NCBI GenBank assembly: GCA_030998225.1
Contig: JAPYXD010000608.1
Span: forward strand, 7,098,501-7,162,500
Reading direction: 5' to 3'
Source: Diplolepis rosae
Lineage: Eukaryota > Arthropoda > Insecta > Hymenoptera > Diplolepididae
Length of the DNA: 64,000 nt
Both the position numbers and the translations under genes were made by a program. Below, piece after piece: positions 1 through 11,099 of this stretch (position 1 is its first letter; each line of letters begins with the position of its first letter). The notes below the pieces were generated by a model. The model was not told the origin of the DNA. It did not search any database and saw nothing but the letters and a program-made list of their open reading frames with translations.

Positions 1-367
1 CAAAACTTTAAAACATGTTTCCTTAAAATAATATTTTCGCAACTTGTGTATACGATTGCGTAAAAACTTTAGATTACTCCGCGATTTTCTAACTTGTTCA
101 AGAATTTTTTTAAATATATTGTTCAACAGTTACCTCAAATATACCATTCAAATAAACTGTCTATGCAATTTTCTTTTCGTAAAAAGAACATCCCGAAAAA
201 TCACCTTTTTTTCGAGCTTCACACCAGGAGACCCCCTCAACCTTTTAGCTGCACAGGTGGTAAATATATCGACCACTCAAGAGGCACAAAATATTTAATG
301 GTTTTGGGCAAAATTTGATGTTTTGAAAACGTAAAAAATAGTTTTAAAATCAAATTTGAAGAATTTG
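1..367. other. AT-rich DNA, no gene seen
   Basis: Two short overlapping ORFs (44-298 and 94-318) have no recognisable motif, and their composition is what AT-rich noncoding DNA gives by chance. I see nothing else here. Confidence 0.6.
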
Positions 368-508
368 AAATCTTTCTGTGGAAAAAAAGACGCTTTCAAC
401 TGAGCTGGTATTCGAGCCCAGGTCTTTCGATTAGTCAACCGGCAATCGAAAGACCTGGGCTCGAATCCCAGCGCAGTCAAAAGCGTCTTTTTTCCACAGA
501 AAGATTTT
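368..508. repeat. Near-perfect 65-bp-arm palindrome with a tRNA-like arm
   Basis: Positions 368-432 and 443-508 are almost perfect reverse complements separated by a loop of about 10 bases. The right arm contains GGGCTCGAATCCC, which resembles the tRNA T-arm / RNA polymerase III B-box (consensus GGTTCGANTCC), followed by a T-run at 487-492 like a pol III terminator. No complete cloverleaf with acceptor stem and anticodon arm can be drawn, so I do not call a tRNA. It may be a tRNA-derived foldback or a folded SINE fragment. Confidence 0.65.
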
Positions 509-599
509 TAATTCTTTATGTTTAAATTTAATTTGCATTTATTTATATAAGATCAAATTTTAATAGGAATGAAGAATAAAGCTTATGTTGTATCAAATG

Positions 600-835
600 G
601 ACCTAACCTTAACCACAAATATTACAAGAAGGGATTCTCTAGTCGGGGACCCACCAGATACAAATAGATTTTCTATATTTAAGCGAAAGAAGGAATTCCT
701 CACTGGCACCTGACAGAGACCCTAACAGTTTTTTCTAGCCTAGAAATACTAATCGGGTGCTAACAGCACCCCTACCAGTTTTTTCTATATTAGGAAATTC
801 TAGTCCGGGTCCTACACTATAGAACCCAACTTGAA
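600..835. repeat. Degenerate tandem repeat of about 55 bp
   Basis: Three diverged units share the pattern CCTAnCAGTTTTTTCTA followed by TAGGAAATnCTAGTC and a GGG/CCC-rich stretch (for example 720-776 and 776-830). It is noncoding in appearance. Confidence 0.4.
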
Positions 836-860
836 TTGAGGAAAGATAGGGAAATTTATA

Positions 861-1090
861 CACTTCAGGATGTAGAAAGCATACCACTCTGCTTGCGAAA
901 AACGCACGGCATCTGTACTCTTTCGGTATTGCCAAGTTGGTTTTACAATGTATTGCAATACATTTGATTCAGCAACTTTGGTCTATTGCAATAGATTTTC
1001 AAACCAACTTAGCCATACCGAGAGAGTGCGGGTGCCATGCGTTTTTCGCAAGCAGAGTGGTGTGCTTTCTTGATAAGACACTGAAGTTGC
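861..1090. repeat. Imperfect inverted repeat, about 100-bp arms
   Basis: The left arm (about 861-947) and right arm (about 985-1090) are inverted copies. Both contain the block ACCACTCTGCTTGCGAAAAA followed by a CGGTAT(T/G)GC(C/T)AAGTTGG block. The short centre is itself made of TATTGCAATA-type palindromes. It is a small foldback element or a hairpin relic. Confidence 0.6.
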
Positions 1091-1748
1091 GCTTATAGTA
1101 TACGCAATTTTATGCGAATTCCGTATACGCATTTACTATTTTGGGATATAGCACTGCCATACTATAATTGTATGATTTTAACCAAAAATGCTAAATCTTT
1201 TATACCAATATCACATAAACAATCGTTTACGAAAATTGTAACGGTATCTCATACGAAATTCGAAAGAGATTTTTTTTGGTGTAGATTCCTGAATCTTGGG
1301 CGTTTTATATAAATGTATATAAGACATCAAAAGGTATGGATACTTCCAAGTATCGATATCTTTTATACGATACCTTGTTTTCAATACTACTTGGGAATAC
1401 AATATCGATACTTTTGATTCGATATCGTGCCTATACACGTACATAGTTAGAAGGCTTCATGATGAGGGTGCGTGTATTTCACTCTTCCACAATGACGATG
1501 ATATTATTATATATAAAAGACTGTCATTATAGACGTTTAGAAAGGCCCGATTGAACGCTTAATAAGACTCATTTTAAAAAAACATATTTTTTGGTTTTCG
1601 ATCAAAAAAAATTTATAATTGCCTTCATTTTGACCGTCTAATGAGAAGGTTCATTGCTAAAAATTAGACAATTTTTCTTTTCTCACAAGACAGAAATATC
1701 ATTCATTTCAAAAATATTTCAGCGTCCATTCTTTCCGCAAATATCTCG
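1091..1748. other. AT-rich DNA, no gene seen
   Basis: It contains only short ORFs without motifs and some imperfect TATCGATA-rich palindromic patches around 1340-1430. Confidence 0.5.
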
Positions 1749-2260
1749 GTGATATAGCATGTTTTTAAATTCAGGAAAAAAGAATATATTATCTTTACTC
1801 CATCCGTCTACTGGGATATACATGTATAAAAGATTGAAATTTTCGTTTTCACGGTATCAAGGGCATTTTTTCATTTTCATGTTCGAAAACAATACTCTTT
1901 TTTTTTTAAAACTATTTTTCAACATTCTTAGCTTTAGATATTAGAAATAAAAAGACTAACATGATATATTGTGCAAGAATTTACAGGGACACATGTCTTG
2001 ATCACTCAAAACGCAAAAGCTTTATTTTTAAAATTCGTCAATCTTTTTTTCAATGTCACAAATATAAACCCTTTGCAGACATTACATAAATAGTGTTGAC
2101 ATATGAGAAAAGTGTATTGTTTTCGAACACGAAAATGAAAAAATGTCCTTGATACCGTGAAAAGAAAAATTTCAAACTTTTATACATTTATATCCCAGTA
2201 GACGGATGGAGTAAAGATAATATATTATTTTTTCCTGAATTAAAAAACATGCTATATCAC
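1749..2260. mobile_element. 512-bp foldback element with about 155-bp inverted arms
   Basis: Bases 1749-1903 (starting GTGATATAGCATGTTTTTAA) are repeated in reverse complement at 2107-2260 (ending GCTATATCAC), with a unique AT-rich centre of about 200 bp. It has no coding capacity. The architecture is that of a MITE or foldback transposon. Target-site duplication was not resolved. Confidence 0.7.
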
Positions 2261-2346
2261 AGATTGGTAGCTATATTTCGATTGCCGGTCGAAAGATTTT
2301 CAAATTGTTTAAATATTGAATTCATTTGCATTTATTTGCGATATAA

Positions 2347-2449
2347 GAGTTTGAAATTGTCTACGAGGACACCTGTCAACAACGTATCCTATCTGATACA
2401 CGACTAGTAATCCTCCGATAATGTAGGCAGTGACAAAAATTTCAAACTC
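2347..2449. mobile_element. About 103-bp miniature element, copy 1
   Basis: It begins GAGTTTGAAATT and ends with the reverse complement AATTTCAAACTC, enclosing a conserved core with ATCCTCCGATAATGTAGGCA. Closely related copies lie at 23723-23826 and, 5'-truncated, at 60177-60260. All three are followed by the same AA(C/T)nAATTAATTTGAAA sequence, so the true element may extend about 20 bp further. Confidence 0.7.
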
Positions 2450-2489
2450 AACTAATTAATTTGAAATTATGATTATACTTTCCGGGAGA

Positions 2490-2877
2490 CTCTAGAAAAG
2501 GGCCGCCATAGACACAGACCATCGAGTTGATTGACCACTGTCGGGAGCGATCGAAGAAGCTTTTATTGGGTTGCAATGTAAATGCACACCATATAGCGCC
2601 CATTAGTTTAGGCACTTTGGACCGTTCTAATCGTAGATTTCCTGTAGGCATCCTGTCTTCCGCCCGTCAGAACGGTAACGTACAGGCACGTTTGTCATAT
2701 GGTGAGTGGTTGAAGGGTCTCGACAGAGCCCTTGCTTTCAGACCACAGACACATTGTCTCCAACCTGGACTTGGTATATGTAGAGAAAAAGTGAATAAGA
2801 AATCAAAAGTGGACGGATCGGGACTCCTTGAGAGTCGATCCCTCTATACTTCAATGCCAATAGCTAACAGATTATAA
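2490..2877 (+). pseudogene. Fragment of a non-LTR retrotransposon endonuclease region
   Basis: The reading frame from 2527 contains LLLGCNVNAHHIAP near its start. This resembles the '(V/L)LGCDANAHH' motif of the apurinic-type endonuclease domain in Jockey/I/LOA-like non-LTR retrotransposons. Residues that normally follow (W-G-S-x-D) are not visible and the rest of the 116-aa frame is not recognised. No reverse transcriptase is nearby. I infer a short, dead LINE fragment; a chance match cannot be excluded. Confidence 0.4.
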
Positions 2878-2880
2878 ACT

Positions 2881-4121
2881 ATTTGCAGACATCTTTCGGG
2901 ATTTAACACTCCAGCTGTTTTGTTAATTCCTGTGAAGTCCCACTGTACACATAAAATGCACCGCCATAAGAGATTGGTTTTCTTATATGTGGTCTCCATG
3001 ATACAATGATTAAACCGGCAGAACCTAAAAATGGAAACTCTATTTTTCTGAAAGTAAAAGCATTTTACAATTAATCTGATAGAATTTTTAAAGTTATTGA
3101 AAGTTTTTATCAGTACGGTACGCCAGACGTTAAAAGAATAAGCACCTAGGATATTTGCAAACTGTAACTACAGATAGAATTCTGTGAATAGTTGTAGAGT
3201 TAACCATTTTTTACCTCTAATAGTATTAGAGTTATTTTAATTTCACTTTTAATATCCAGTAATTAAAGCTAAATTTCTCAGTTTGATTGGGTTGGTTTAA
3301 AGTCTTTGGTTAGTGTTTTACACTTTTCTTCAAATATGAAAAGATCTAGTGTCTCACTGGTAAAATTTTTTATTCTTGGATATTCCATAGAATAGGAACT
3401 TTGAAATTGATTCGGAGAAAATCTATTTGTAGTAACTAGTTTACGAAGCAATTCGTAACTGGTATGTATATTCATTACTTTCTACTGCTAATTGCAGTAG
3501 TTGATTTTAAGTTATCAAGGTGGCTGACCTAACATTGAGGCTTCCTCTTAATTTTAAGTTTACGGTTTGCGAACAGCCGGTACGTAACACCCATACATAC
3601 AAGTAGTCCAAAACTTGAATTAGTTTCTCTCCACTTTGAAATGTTCTATATGACCTAGAATCGTGCCGAATGCTCTCTCATTTTATACTAAATTTACGAC
3701 TTCAAGTCAGGTGTGCAGAATTGTTCATGTCCCCATCAAGTTATAGTTCCTTCAAGCTTAAAACTTCTTGTAAATTAAATTCCACTTTAAGTGTTCCAAT
3801 GAAATGATTCGGATCTATAAAAAATTCATTTAAAATTAAGTCTCGCACTCATAAGGATTAATTCCATTGGAAATTACATAAACCTAGTTAGACTAAAAAA
3901 GATATTACTGAAATATAATTCAATTGAATTTAATAAATGCTTTACTTGTATATCATATTGAGTTTTGACAAATAAAAAAATGGGTAAACTTGATATTTGT
4001 AACGACCTATCGACAGTATTTGTTTTATCAAAAAACAGTTAGTCCAAATTGATTCCTTAATATTATACATCTTTGATAGATAGTCCATTGCTTTCTATTC
4101 CTTTTCCTCGAAGCAAGATGC
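2881..4121. other. AT-rich DNA, nothing recognised
   Basis: About 1.2 kb with no ORF of interest, no clear inverted or tandem repeat and no RNA gene that I can support. Confidence 0.5.
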
Positions 4122-5057
4122 ATGAAGTGTGTCTTTTATATTTATTTTTATTTCGTACCCCTTATTTATATATCAAACAAGGAATCATTCGAAGAAATTA
4201 GTAAAAACATTCTAAAAGACACAGAAATTAAGTTCTATTCAGCGATGGATAGCCTAAGAGCAGAGCCAAAAACTGTTTTAATGTCATGCCCCACTCTTAC
4301 CAACTTTGATAGGTGCGTACGAGGAGTTACGAGTGCAGGCAGATCAACGCGCTCGGTTTTACGGCATAAAATGTCATTTAGATCGAAGGAATGTCCTACT
4401 CGCTATTCGATACGGGTTTTAAACGCTTGATTCTTATTCGATTTTCAGTCTATAATGGTTTTTCTCGTTCATCAGAGATTTCTGCTACTTACATTCACAC
4501 TAAAACATCCAGATTATCGCAAGGTAAAACAATAAAAATTTACTTATAATTTTAGAAACCACCCCCCGTTAGTCAAAAAGAAAAAAGTGGTAGATCAAGA
4601 AAAAAAAATATGATGAACTTCAAAAATGGGCACGAGAAAACACAAATAGAATTAGAATCGGACTCTAGTGATGAATACATACATTATTTCAAAGAAACTC
4701 AAGCAAAAGAATTTTTTCATAAAAAGTCTTATTTTAAAGAAAATTTTTGAAAAAATTCAAATAATAAAATGGACACTGAAGAAACTCACGATAATTTAAA
4801 TAAAGAAATCCAGCCACCTCTAAAATGACTATGTGAAATAATAATTATGATATTTTGTTATCATGGACAGAAAACCTCGCGACAATGGATCTGACGCTCT
4901 AGAAAAATATAGAGCTTTTATCAAGTATAAGAACCTACAAAAAGATATAACAAAAGAAAGTGAAAAGGTAAACTATTATCACTTTGCATTTCTAATCAAA
5001 GCAGAAACCGAAGAAGATTTATCCAACACTTTACAAACCATGAAATTAACAGGTTAA
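4122..5057 (+). other. Short unassigned reading frames
   Basis: A 102-codon frame (4122-4430) and a 64-codon frame (4863-5057) are separated by stretches that read as lysine/glutamate-rich peptide with stops (around 4560-4830). The lower frame contains LIKAETEEDLSNTLQTM, which faintly recalls the segment after the catalytic DD in LINE reverse transcriptases, but no DD or neighbouring RT motif is visible. Codon use gives no support. It is possibly debris of an element ORF; function unknown. Confidence 0.25.
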
Positions 5058-5624
5058 GGCCATGGACCAATCCACCAACCTAACTCCGTGACCAGACCCC
5101 CACCTTACTGGCAATTTTTTGTCTGTAAACTCATGTTTATACAAAATGAGATACCGAGTTGAAAATTTGTGAAATTAATTAAAATTCACTAACATAGGTC
5201 TGTCAGATCATAAATGTTTACAATTATAACATAATACCAGTCATCAATTGCCATGTCTCTACCGTCAGGATTGACTATTGTCAGAATGAGACACAACTAC
5301 TATCTTATATACATATATATAAGTACTTTTTGATGCATTGCGATCTGTTTACAAATAACCTTACCTCAATATTGAGATTTGAAATAATTTCACATCATTT
5401 TAAAAAATTAAAAAAATTCTTCAAAAGCTCTCCCACCGTTGTTGGAGAGTAGTTAGTCCGCAAAACAGTAAACCTGCTAACCCATAAGGAGCGCTGTAAT
5501 CGATCTCTAGTGTAGTGACGCAGGAGCACTAGAGGTAGTGCAGTATCTCCACCAAATTTTTTTCTGTGCGTGTTAGATAATTTTATCGTACACAAAATAT
5601 CTCCCTTCAAATTTGAAAGATATG
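5058..5624. other. AT-rich spacer before the TIR element
   Basis: No gene or obvious repeat. The short minus-strand ORF (5395-5610) has no recognisable motif. Confidence 0.45.
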
Positions 5625-8065
5625 CCTTACGGAAAAAACACTTGACTAGTTGGGTGTTACACCCAAATTTTCAGTGTATACATGCAACTGTTCAGTGCGT
5701 ACTCTGAAATTGAGTGTATCACTCAACTGAAGAGTAGAGTGTTACACCCAACACATCAGTGCATACTCTGAAGGGTTGAGTGTTCCACCCTGCACTTTAG
5801 TGTATACAGTTTTAAGGAATACTAGTTCAAGAAAAAACAAATCTGTTGCTCTGTTGCCACTTTAATCTGTTTCCATTCTATTACACAGTTTCGTAACATA
5901 TGTGTAAGTTGTCGTCTAAAGGTACAAAAAAACATTTTCGTTGAAAGCCTTCATGAACACACACAAGCGATTACATTGTTAGTTCTTGTAACAGATCGAC
6001 AGTAAGTTGATGTTCTAATATTTCGATATATGCATAAATCAATATGTGAAATGTGGATCGTATTTCCTAGAATCACATATTTTACATTTCCATTTACATT
6101 TTTTACGTGATATAGCCCTGTTATTTTAATGTAGTTTCCTGTCGCCATCTCTACAATACTATTATTTCGTTTTGACATTTTGTTGCACGTATAGCATGAT
6201 AGACAATACGCTTGTGAACAAACTTTTGGTATGAAATCGCTCCATTTTTCACGCTGTCGAACAAGAGTCTATTGATTCAAACTTACGAAATGATCATTTA
6301 TTAAAAAATTGATATTCGCTTCATTAAACTTATTTTAATAATAAACAACAGAATTATTACACGCAATTGGTATCAATAACGTTTTAATTTTTATTTCATG
6401 TAGGGGAGAAGCGGCGAAATTGGCGCGTCGTCTAAATTGGCGCACCCTATTTTTCAGAAAATGATAACATAACAAAAAATAAAAATAGTTCTATCCTGTG
6501 CATTCTTGTATGATATGTATTTGATAGAAAACATTATAAAAATCTAATTGCTTAATACAGTTTTATTGCGATTAATCGTTTTTTGGCATAATGGTTATGT
6601 TCGAAGCCATTGAGTTAAATCGTTAAATAAAATAGTAATTCAAGGTGAATTAGATTAATGCAACGATTTTATAATCTTTGATATTTAATCTTACGATTAG
6701 GATAGAATATTTGTATGAAAAAATAAGCATTTTACGTAAAAAGTATTTAATTAATGAACGATACACTTGCGGCATAATTGGCGCATACGAGATTCAAATC
6801 AGAGGCGAAGTTGGCACACCTGTTGTGTTTCTGGAAACCGGTGACTGAAGTCAAGTGCTCGGATGTTTATGACTGAAAATATAAAGAAGATAGTAAGTAC
6901 ACAATTATTAATATATAGATATATACATTTGAATGTTGCTGGACTTTTCTGCTAATCTTTTTCTTAAGATTTTTTGTGACATGGGAGGTAATGTGGTTCG
7001 CAAAACTGATGTAACGACTTTGTAAGGTTATATTCATTTGAACAATCAGTGGTTAAATTTTTTTTATAAGTTTGAGGTATTAAGGCATTTTAAAAGCGAT
7101 TTTGAATAATTAATTTGCAGTCTGACAGTGTTTTGAAAGTTTTCTCGATTTTAAGATGTGAAAGCAATGTAAGTAAAAAATTTGTATTTTTGATTGATTG
7201 TTTCTATTATTTATAAGTCTTCTAAAGTTAATAATTGTATATACTTCTGATTACAAATTCAAATAATTCTCTATAAAAATGATTTCAATTTGAATATTCA
7301 CTTAAATATCCACAATTGCCAGTATTTTATTGTACAAATATAAAATATATTTTAACTTTGGTTGGTTTATGTGAATAAAGGTATAAAAAACTTCACATAT
7401 CTTGATATACTATCTCAAATTTAGTTTCAAATTATAACTACCTCTTTTCATCAACCTTTGCTACTGAAATGTAATTCTAAATCTATGAAAATATAACTAA
7501 TACGTGGCAAGAGATGATTATAATATTAGTGCGTCAATTTACCCGCCATGTCGGGTAAATTGACGCAGGTGCAGTGCTTCGGAAATCTGAATAAAAACCT
7601 TCTTTAATAATTTTCAATGCAATCTTTATCCATTGGAAAGTATAGAAAAGATATCGAGCTATTAAATAAATATTTTTTCATAATTTTTAGTCATATACTT
7701 TCTTTTTAAACTCGCACTTTCTATTAGGTGCGCCAATTTCGCCGCTTCTCCCCTACCCACCCAAAAATGATCTGTCCACTGAAGTGTATTTTTACATTGA
7801 ATTCAATGTAAAATTTCAATTTGGGTATTACACTGAATTCAATGTAACACTCAATTTAAGTGTACACTTAAGTTGAGTGTAAACTGAACATTTGAGTGCA
7901 CACTAAAGTCGAGTGTACACTAAAAATTAGAGTACACTCAAGTTGAGTGTATACACTGAAATAATTGAGAATATACACTCAACTTCAGTGTAACCCTCAA
8001 GTTAAGGGTTTCAAATTACACTTAAATCGGATACACCCAACTAGTTGAGTGTTTTTTCCGTAAGG
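5625..8065. mobile_element. TIR element (CCTTACGGAAAAAACACT ends), carrying a nested insertion
   Basis: The left end (5625) and the reverse complement of the right end (8065) share CCTTACGGAAAAAACACT followed by ACTAGTTGGGTGT. Both subterminal regions are packed with short direct and inverted copies of GAGTGTA/TACACTC (5640-5810 and 7830-8040), a layout typical of transposase-binding subterminal repeats. No transposase is encoded. About 1.1 kb remains after subtracting the nested element at 6411-7755, so this is a non-autonomous element. The target-site duplication is unclear (GATATG on the left, GATGTC on the right). Confidence 0.75.
6411..7755 (+). mobile_element. Nested 1.35-kb TIR element, copy 1
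   Basis: The ends are TAGGGGAGAAGCGGCGAAAT and its inverse, with further GCGCCAATTT-type repeats inside. The flanking TA at both ends is consistent with a TA target duplication. It contains no long ORF. A second copy in opposite orientation lies at 57908-59215 and matches along essentially the whole length, which confirms both boundaries. An internal palindrome (about 7532-7567, arms AATTTACCCG/CGGGTAAATT) is retained in the other copy. It sits inside the 5625-8065 element and is therefore the younger insertion. Confidence 0.85.
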
Positions 8066-8974
8066 GATGTCAGAATGCAATAAGAAACATCGCTCTGGTA
8101 CGTTTTAGTACAATTTTTACAAAACAATCACCTATGTATTCATTCAGGTGGTCAGGTTAGTTCATGGCATTAAGAAGATATGATTTTTGCTTTTAAATCA
8201 GAAGTGAATGAAACGAAAAATAAAAAATACCAGCATGTAAAGTTTAAAAAGGATATCAGTTATTACTGAGAGTTTTCCGATACGTTGATTTTCTTCGGAG
8301 ATCAAAATGAAAAACCCGAATGTTTTATTCGTTAAAAATAAATATTTTTCGAAACATAACCCAGATAACATAATGCGATCACACTGCACCCAGAATGGGT
8401 GGCGCCGAGTGTCGATTAATCCGCATGGAAATAGGTCCAATCATCTCCAAGATGTGTCGTCCATGGTGGCGCAAATGGGATATGACGCATATATCGCACG
8501 GAAGCGCGCACAATCACAAATCACAAAATCACTTCCTCTCTGTATAACTCAGTGGCGCAGAATCACTCGTTCAAAAATACCCTGTACTAGGTATTCTACA
8601 AGTCCGTAGCATGACAAAGAAAAAAAAACTTTTTTGGCAGAATTCGTATTCATCCACAAACCGTCGATTCCAAAATTTTATGGCAATAGAATTTTAAATT
8701 TTTAAGAAATTGATAATCAATTAAGTATATATACTGTATATATATACACCATACACTGAGAGCTGAGCACACCGAGGATCAGTGAGCTACGCACCGCTTA
8801 GCAGTGCGCTTGACGAAAATTTTTTCCGCGCATCGATTTTTGATGTTTTTGCACTAGTAGGAAGTGTGCAGCTCATCGGTCTGATCGGTCACCGATGCGC
8901 GAGACATTGACTGAAGCAGATCGAAATCGGATGTCTTTTGCACCGCTCAAAAGTGCACGAGCATTTATCGTCGA
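8066..8974. other. Unassigned DNA with a locally GC-richer patch
   Basis: ORFs at 8198-8440 (-) and 8307-8609 (+) overlap and have no motif. The patch 8750-8960 is rich in short CG-containing words (TGCGC, GCACCGCT, CATCGGTC) but forms no RNA or gene that I recognise. Confidence 0.4.
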
Positions 8975-9210
8975 TGCATGTACAAAAGCTTCGTGACGAA
9001 CAAACAAAACACGATTATTAAATATAATAACTTGGAACATCAGTATGCTGAAAATTTAACACGTTTTTCAAATAAATTTTTTTTTATGTGTGCCCAAGGC
9101 GCAGGTTACTTTCATTCGTTCCTGCGTAAACAGATATAGCTGGTGGAATAAATCTTGCGATTCGCATCTACTATTTTTGTGACTTAATAAAATATTGGTT
9201 TTTTATAATT

Positions 9211-9363
9211 GAGGGGCCGGATGCAATAAGGGGCTTAGCGCTCGGATCTCCTCAAACGTGACGTCTCGGTTACCGATTTTCCGAAGTCAAGAAAATAAAT
9301 AATGCTGAATATGATGGTATTTTTATATTTAATTTTCTTGACCCTTATTACATCCGGTCCCTC
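9211..9363. mobile_element. 153-bp MITE with a visible empty site elsewhere in the window
   Basis: The ends are GAGGGGCCGGATGCAATAAG and the inverse of GAGGGACCGGATGTAATAAG, flanked on both sides by AATT. The related copy at about 59940-59965 reads straight through (TTTTTTATAATT then ATACTACGAG), giving an unoccupied site that defines the insertion and an ATT/AATT-type duplication. Confidence 0.8.
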
Positions 9364-9377
9364 AATTCTACTACAAG

Positions 9378-9380
<3 letters not shown>

Positions 9381-9459
<79 letters not shown>
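9381..9459. repeat. (TA)n microsatellite
   Basis: About 78 bp of uninterrupted TA dinucleotides inside the element above. The sister copy at 59970-59980 has only a few units, so it expanded locally. It creates a meaningless isoleucine/tyrosine ORF. Confidence 0.95.
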
Positions 9460-9463
<4 letters not shown>

Positions 9464-9652
9464 CTTTTAATTTACGCTTTCAAACTTCACCCTACACTTC
9501 AGAATTGAACTCAACTTTGATTCATTTTTGAACATTTAATATATGACAAATAATTTCAGTGATACTAAATAACTTCTAAATTGTCCATATGTCCCAAATT
9601 TGATCGAAAGTTGAGTAAAATGACTTCAACTATTTTTCTCCGTGTAAGCGCA

Positions 9653-10149
9653 CTTTAAAAAATGAACAAGTCGTATCTTAATGCAAAAATGGATTCTAAA
9701 CCAGTACGAGTATATTAATAGCTACAACTATAATCACTGTTCCTAATGAAAGATAATAAAGCGAAAATTAAAACATTGTAAAAGATGTACATATTCCGTG
9801 AGTAGATTTCTGACACTATAAATAATTTAATGTCTTTAGAAAGGTCACCATTTATTTTTAATTAAATGGAGATAAAATAAAAGGTTTACGTAGTGGCAAA
9901 TACTAATAAAAGTGATTTAAATGGTTAAAAGAATATGAAAAGTATATCGTAAACACACATAAAGTCAGCAGTCCTGGGACTGGTTTGATGCAACTCTTCA
10001 TCCGTTCCAATATCCTCAGCGAGTCTTTTCATATCGTGTAAATAATGTATAGGTATATTATAAATGTCACATTACTTATCACAAATTGAGATGCTTTATT
10101 AATGTGTTTCCTTGCCTTTCAGCGATATGCTCTGTATTGAAATTTCAGA
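9653..10149. other. AT-rich DNA, no gene seen
   Basis: Nothing coding. The patch 9963-10040 (containing CCTGGGACTGGTTTGATGCA) looks like part of a dispersed insect repeat I have seen before, but I cannot assign a family. Confidence 0.35.
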
Positions 10150-10300
10150 TTGGTTTTGAATTGGCTTCGGGTTGATTCGGATTGAAAATTTGCTTTGGAG
10201 TCATTCGGAATAACTTGGTTTAGTTCGGAATCAGATTCTGGAATGGCTCGGAATAGTGCGGATTGATTCGGAATGAATTTCAATCCGGAACTTTCGCCAG
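10150..10300. repeat. Degenerate short-unit tandem repeat (TTCGGAAT/GATTCGG)
   Basis: Imperfect units of roughly 10-20 bp built on GATTCGGAAT repeat about eight times. It is noncoding. Confidence 0.5.
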
Positions 10301-10369
10301 GGTGAACCTATATGATGTTTAAAAACTTTTGAAAATTTTCAAAGATGTTAAGCAGTAGTTTTCCTTAAG

Positions 10370-10900
10370 GGCATGTGTTCGGGTGCTTTGAACGATTTAG
10401 CGAAAGCGCGGTCTTTGTCGTTTGTTTTCTTTTGTGTTCGTTTACTTATCTTAGTAGGCTTTGCGCTGACCTTTAAGGTTAACATCGAGCAGGTATCAAA
10501 ATTAATTACCCTCTCCCACGACGTTCGGTTGGGATGTTTAGTTATGAGACTTCCCTTTGGGTTTTTGTTTGAAATGGGGGAGATTTAGTCACATTTCACC
10601 CTTGACAACGAGAGGGATCTTCAACAGGACAGTCGAACGTGCCGTTACTTTTCTCTTCCTGAAGAAAGGCTTGTGGATTACGCGTGCGCCTCTGTGGATT
10701 GTGTACGAAGTGGGTAATAATTTTCAGTGTCCGAAGTATATTCGAAGCGGATTGAGTGAGTTTTGAAATGTTTTGACAGCGCTCTGAGCATTGTCCTAGG
10801 CAATGCCAAAGATTGGCAGAGTGAACGAAGAAAGCGAATTGTCTGAAGAGCTCTGTCAACTAATCGCATTAAAAGGCCACATCGTCAAGAAGAAAGTAAA
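10370..10900. other. Balanced-composition patch, not recognised
   Basis: Overlapping ORFs on both strands (10373-10588, 10557-10766, 10596-10859 minus) have no family signature. Base composition is less AT-rich than the flanks. It could be an LTR, a 5' leader or an exon of an element, but I see no motif to decide. Confidence 0.3.
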
Positions 10901-11099
10901 ACTGACAGTGAATTGTAATTTAAAATTATTACTGCGATTAAAAAGTATATAAATGAGTTTATTCCAAAATAATTTGTAATAATCACTAATTATTATCCAT
11001 CCTCTAATAATTTTCGAACTAATTTTAATGCTACTAAGAACCCCCTTAAAAAACAGCCAGAAAAGGGCCGCGTAGCCCGGCCGGTTCCCGACCAGCCTT

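Larger units (their letters stand above)
8975..9652 (-). mobile_element. CACGGAGAAAAATAG-family element, copy 1
   Basis: It ends at 9652 with the reverse complement of CACGGAGAAAAATAGTTGAA and extends back to about 8975. It matches the copy at 59510-60172 nearly throughout, with related pieces at 14959-15470 (inverted), 16496-16560, 22170-22437 and 40800-40960. It is noncoding. This copy was later invaded by the small element at 9211-9363 and contains a long TA microsatellite. The outer end at about 8975 is inferred only from where the two long copies stop matching. Confidence 0.65.

Noticed and set aside
443..495. A real tRNA gene
   Set aside because: The B-box-like arm is present, but no acceptor stem, D-arm or anticodon arm of correct size can be formed.
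4863..5057. Possible LINE reverse-transcriptase fragment (AETEEDLSNTLQTM)
   Set aside because: No catalytic DD or other RT block lies upstream in any frame, so the similarity is too short to claim.
9302..9508. 68-codon ORF with a long isoleucine/tyrosine repeat
   Set aside because: It is only the translation of the (TA)n microsatellite inside a noncoding element.
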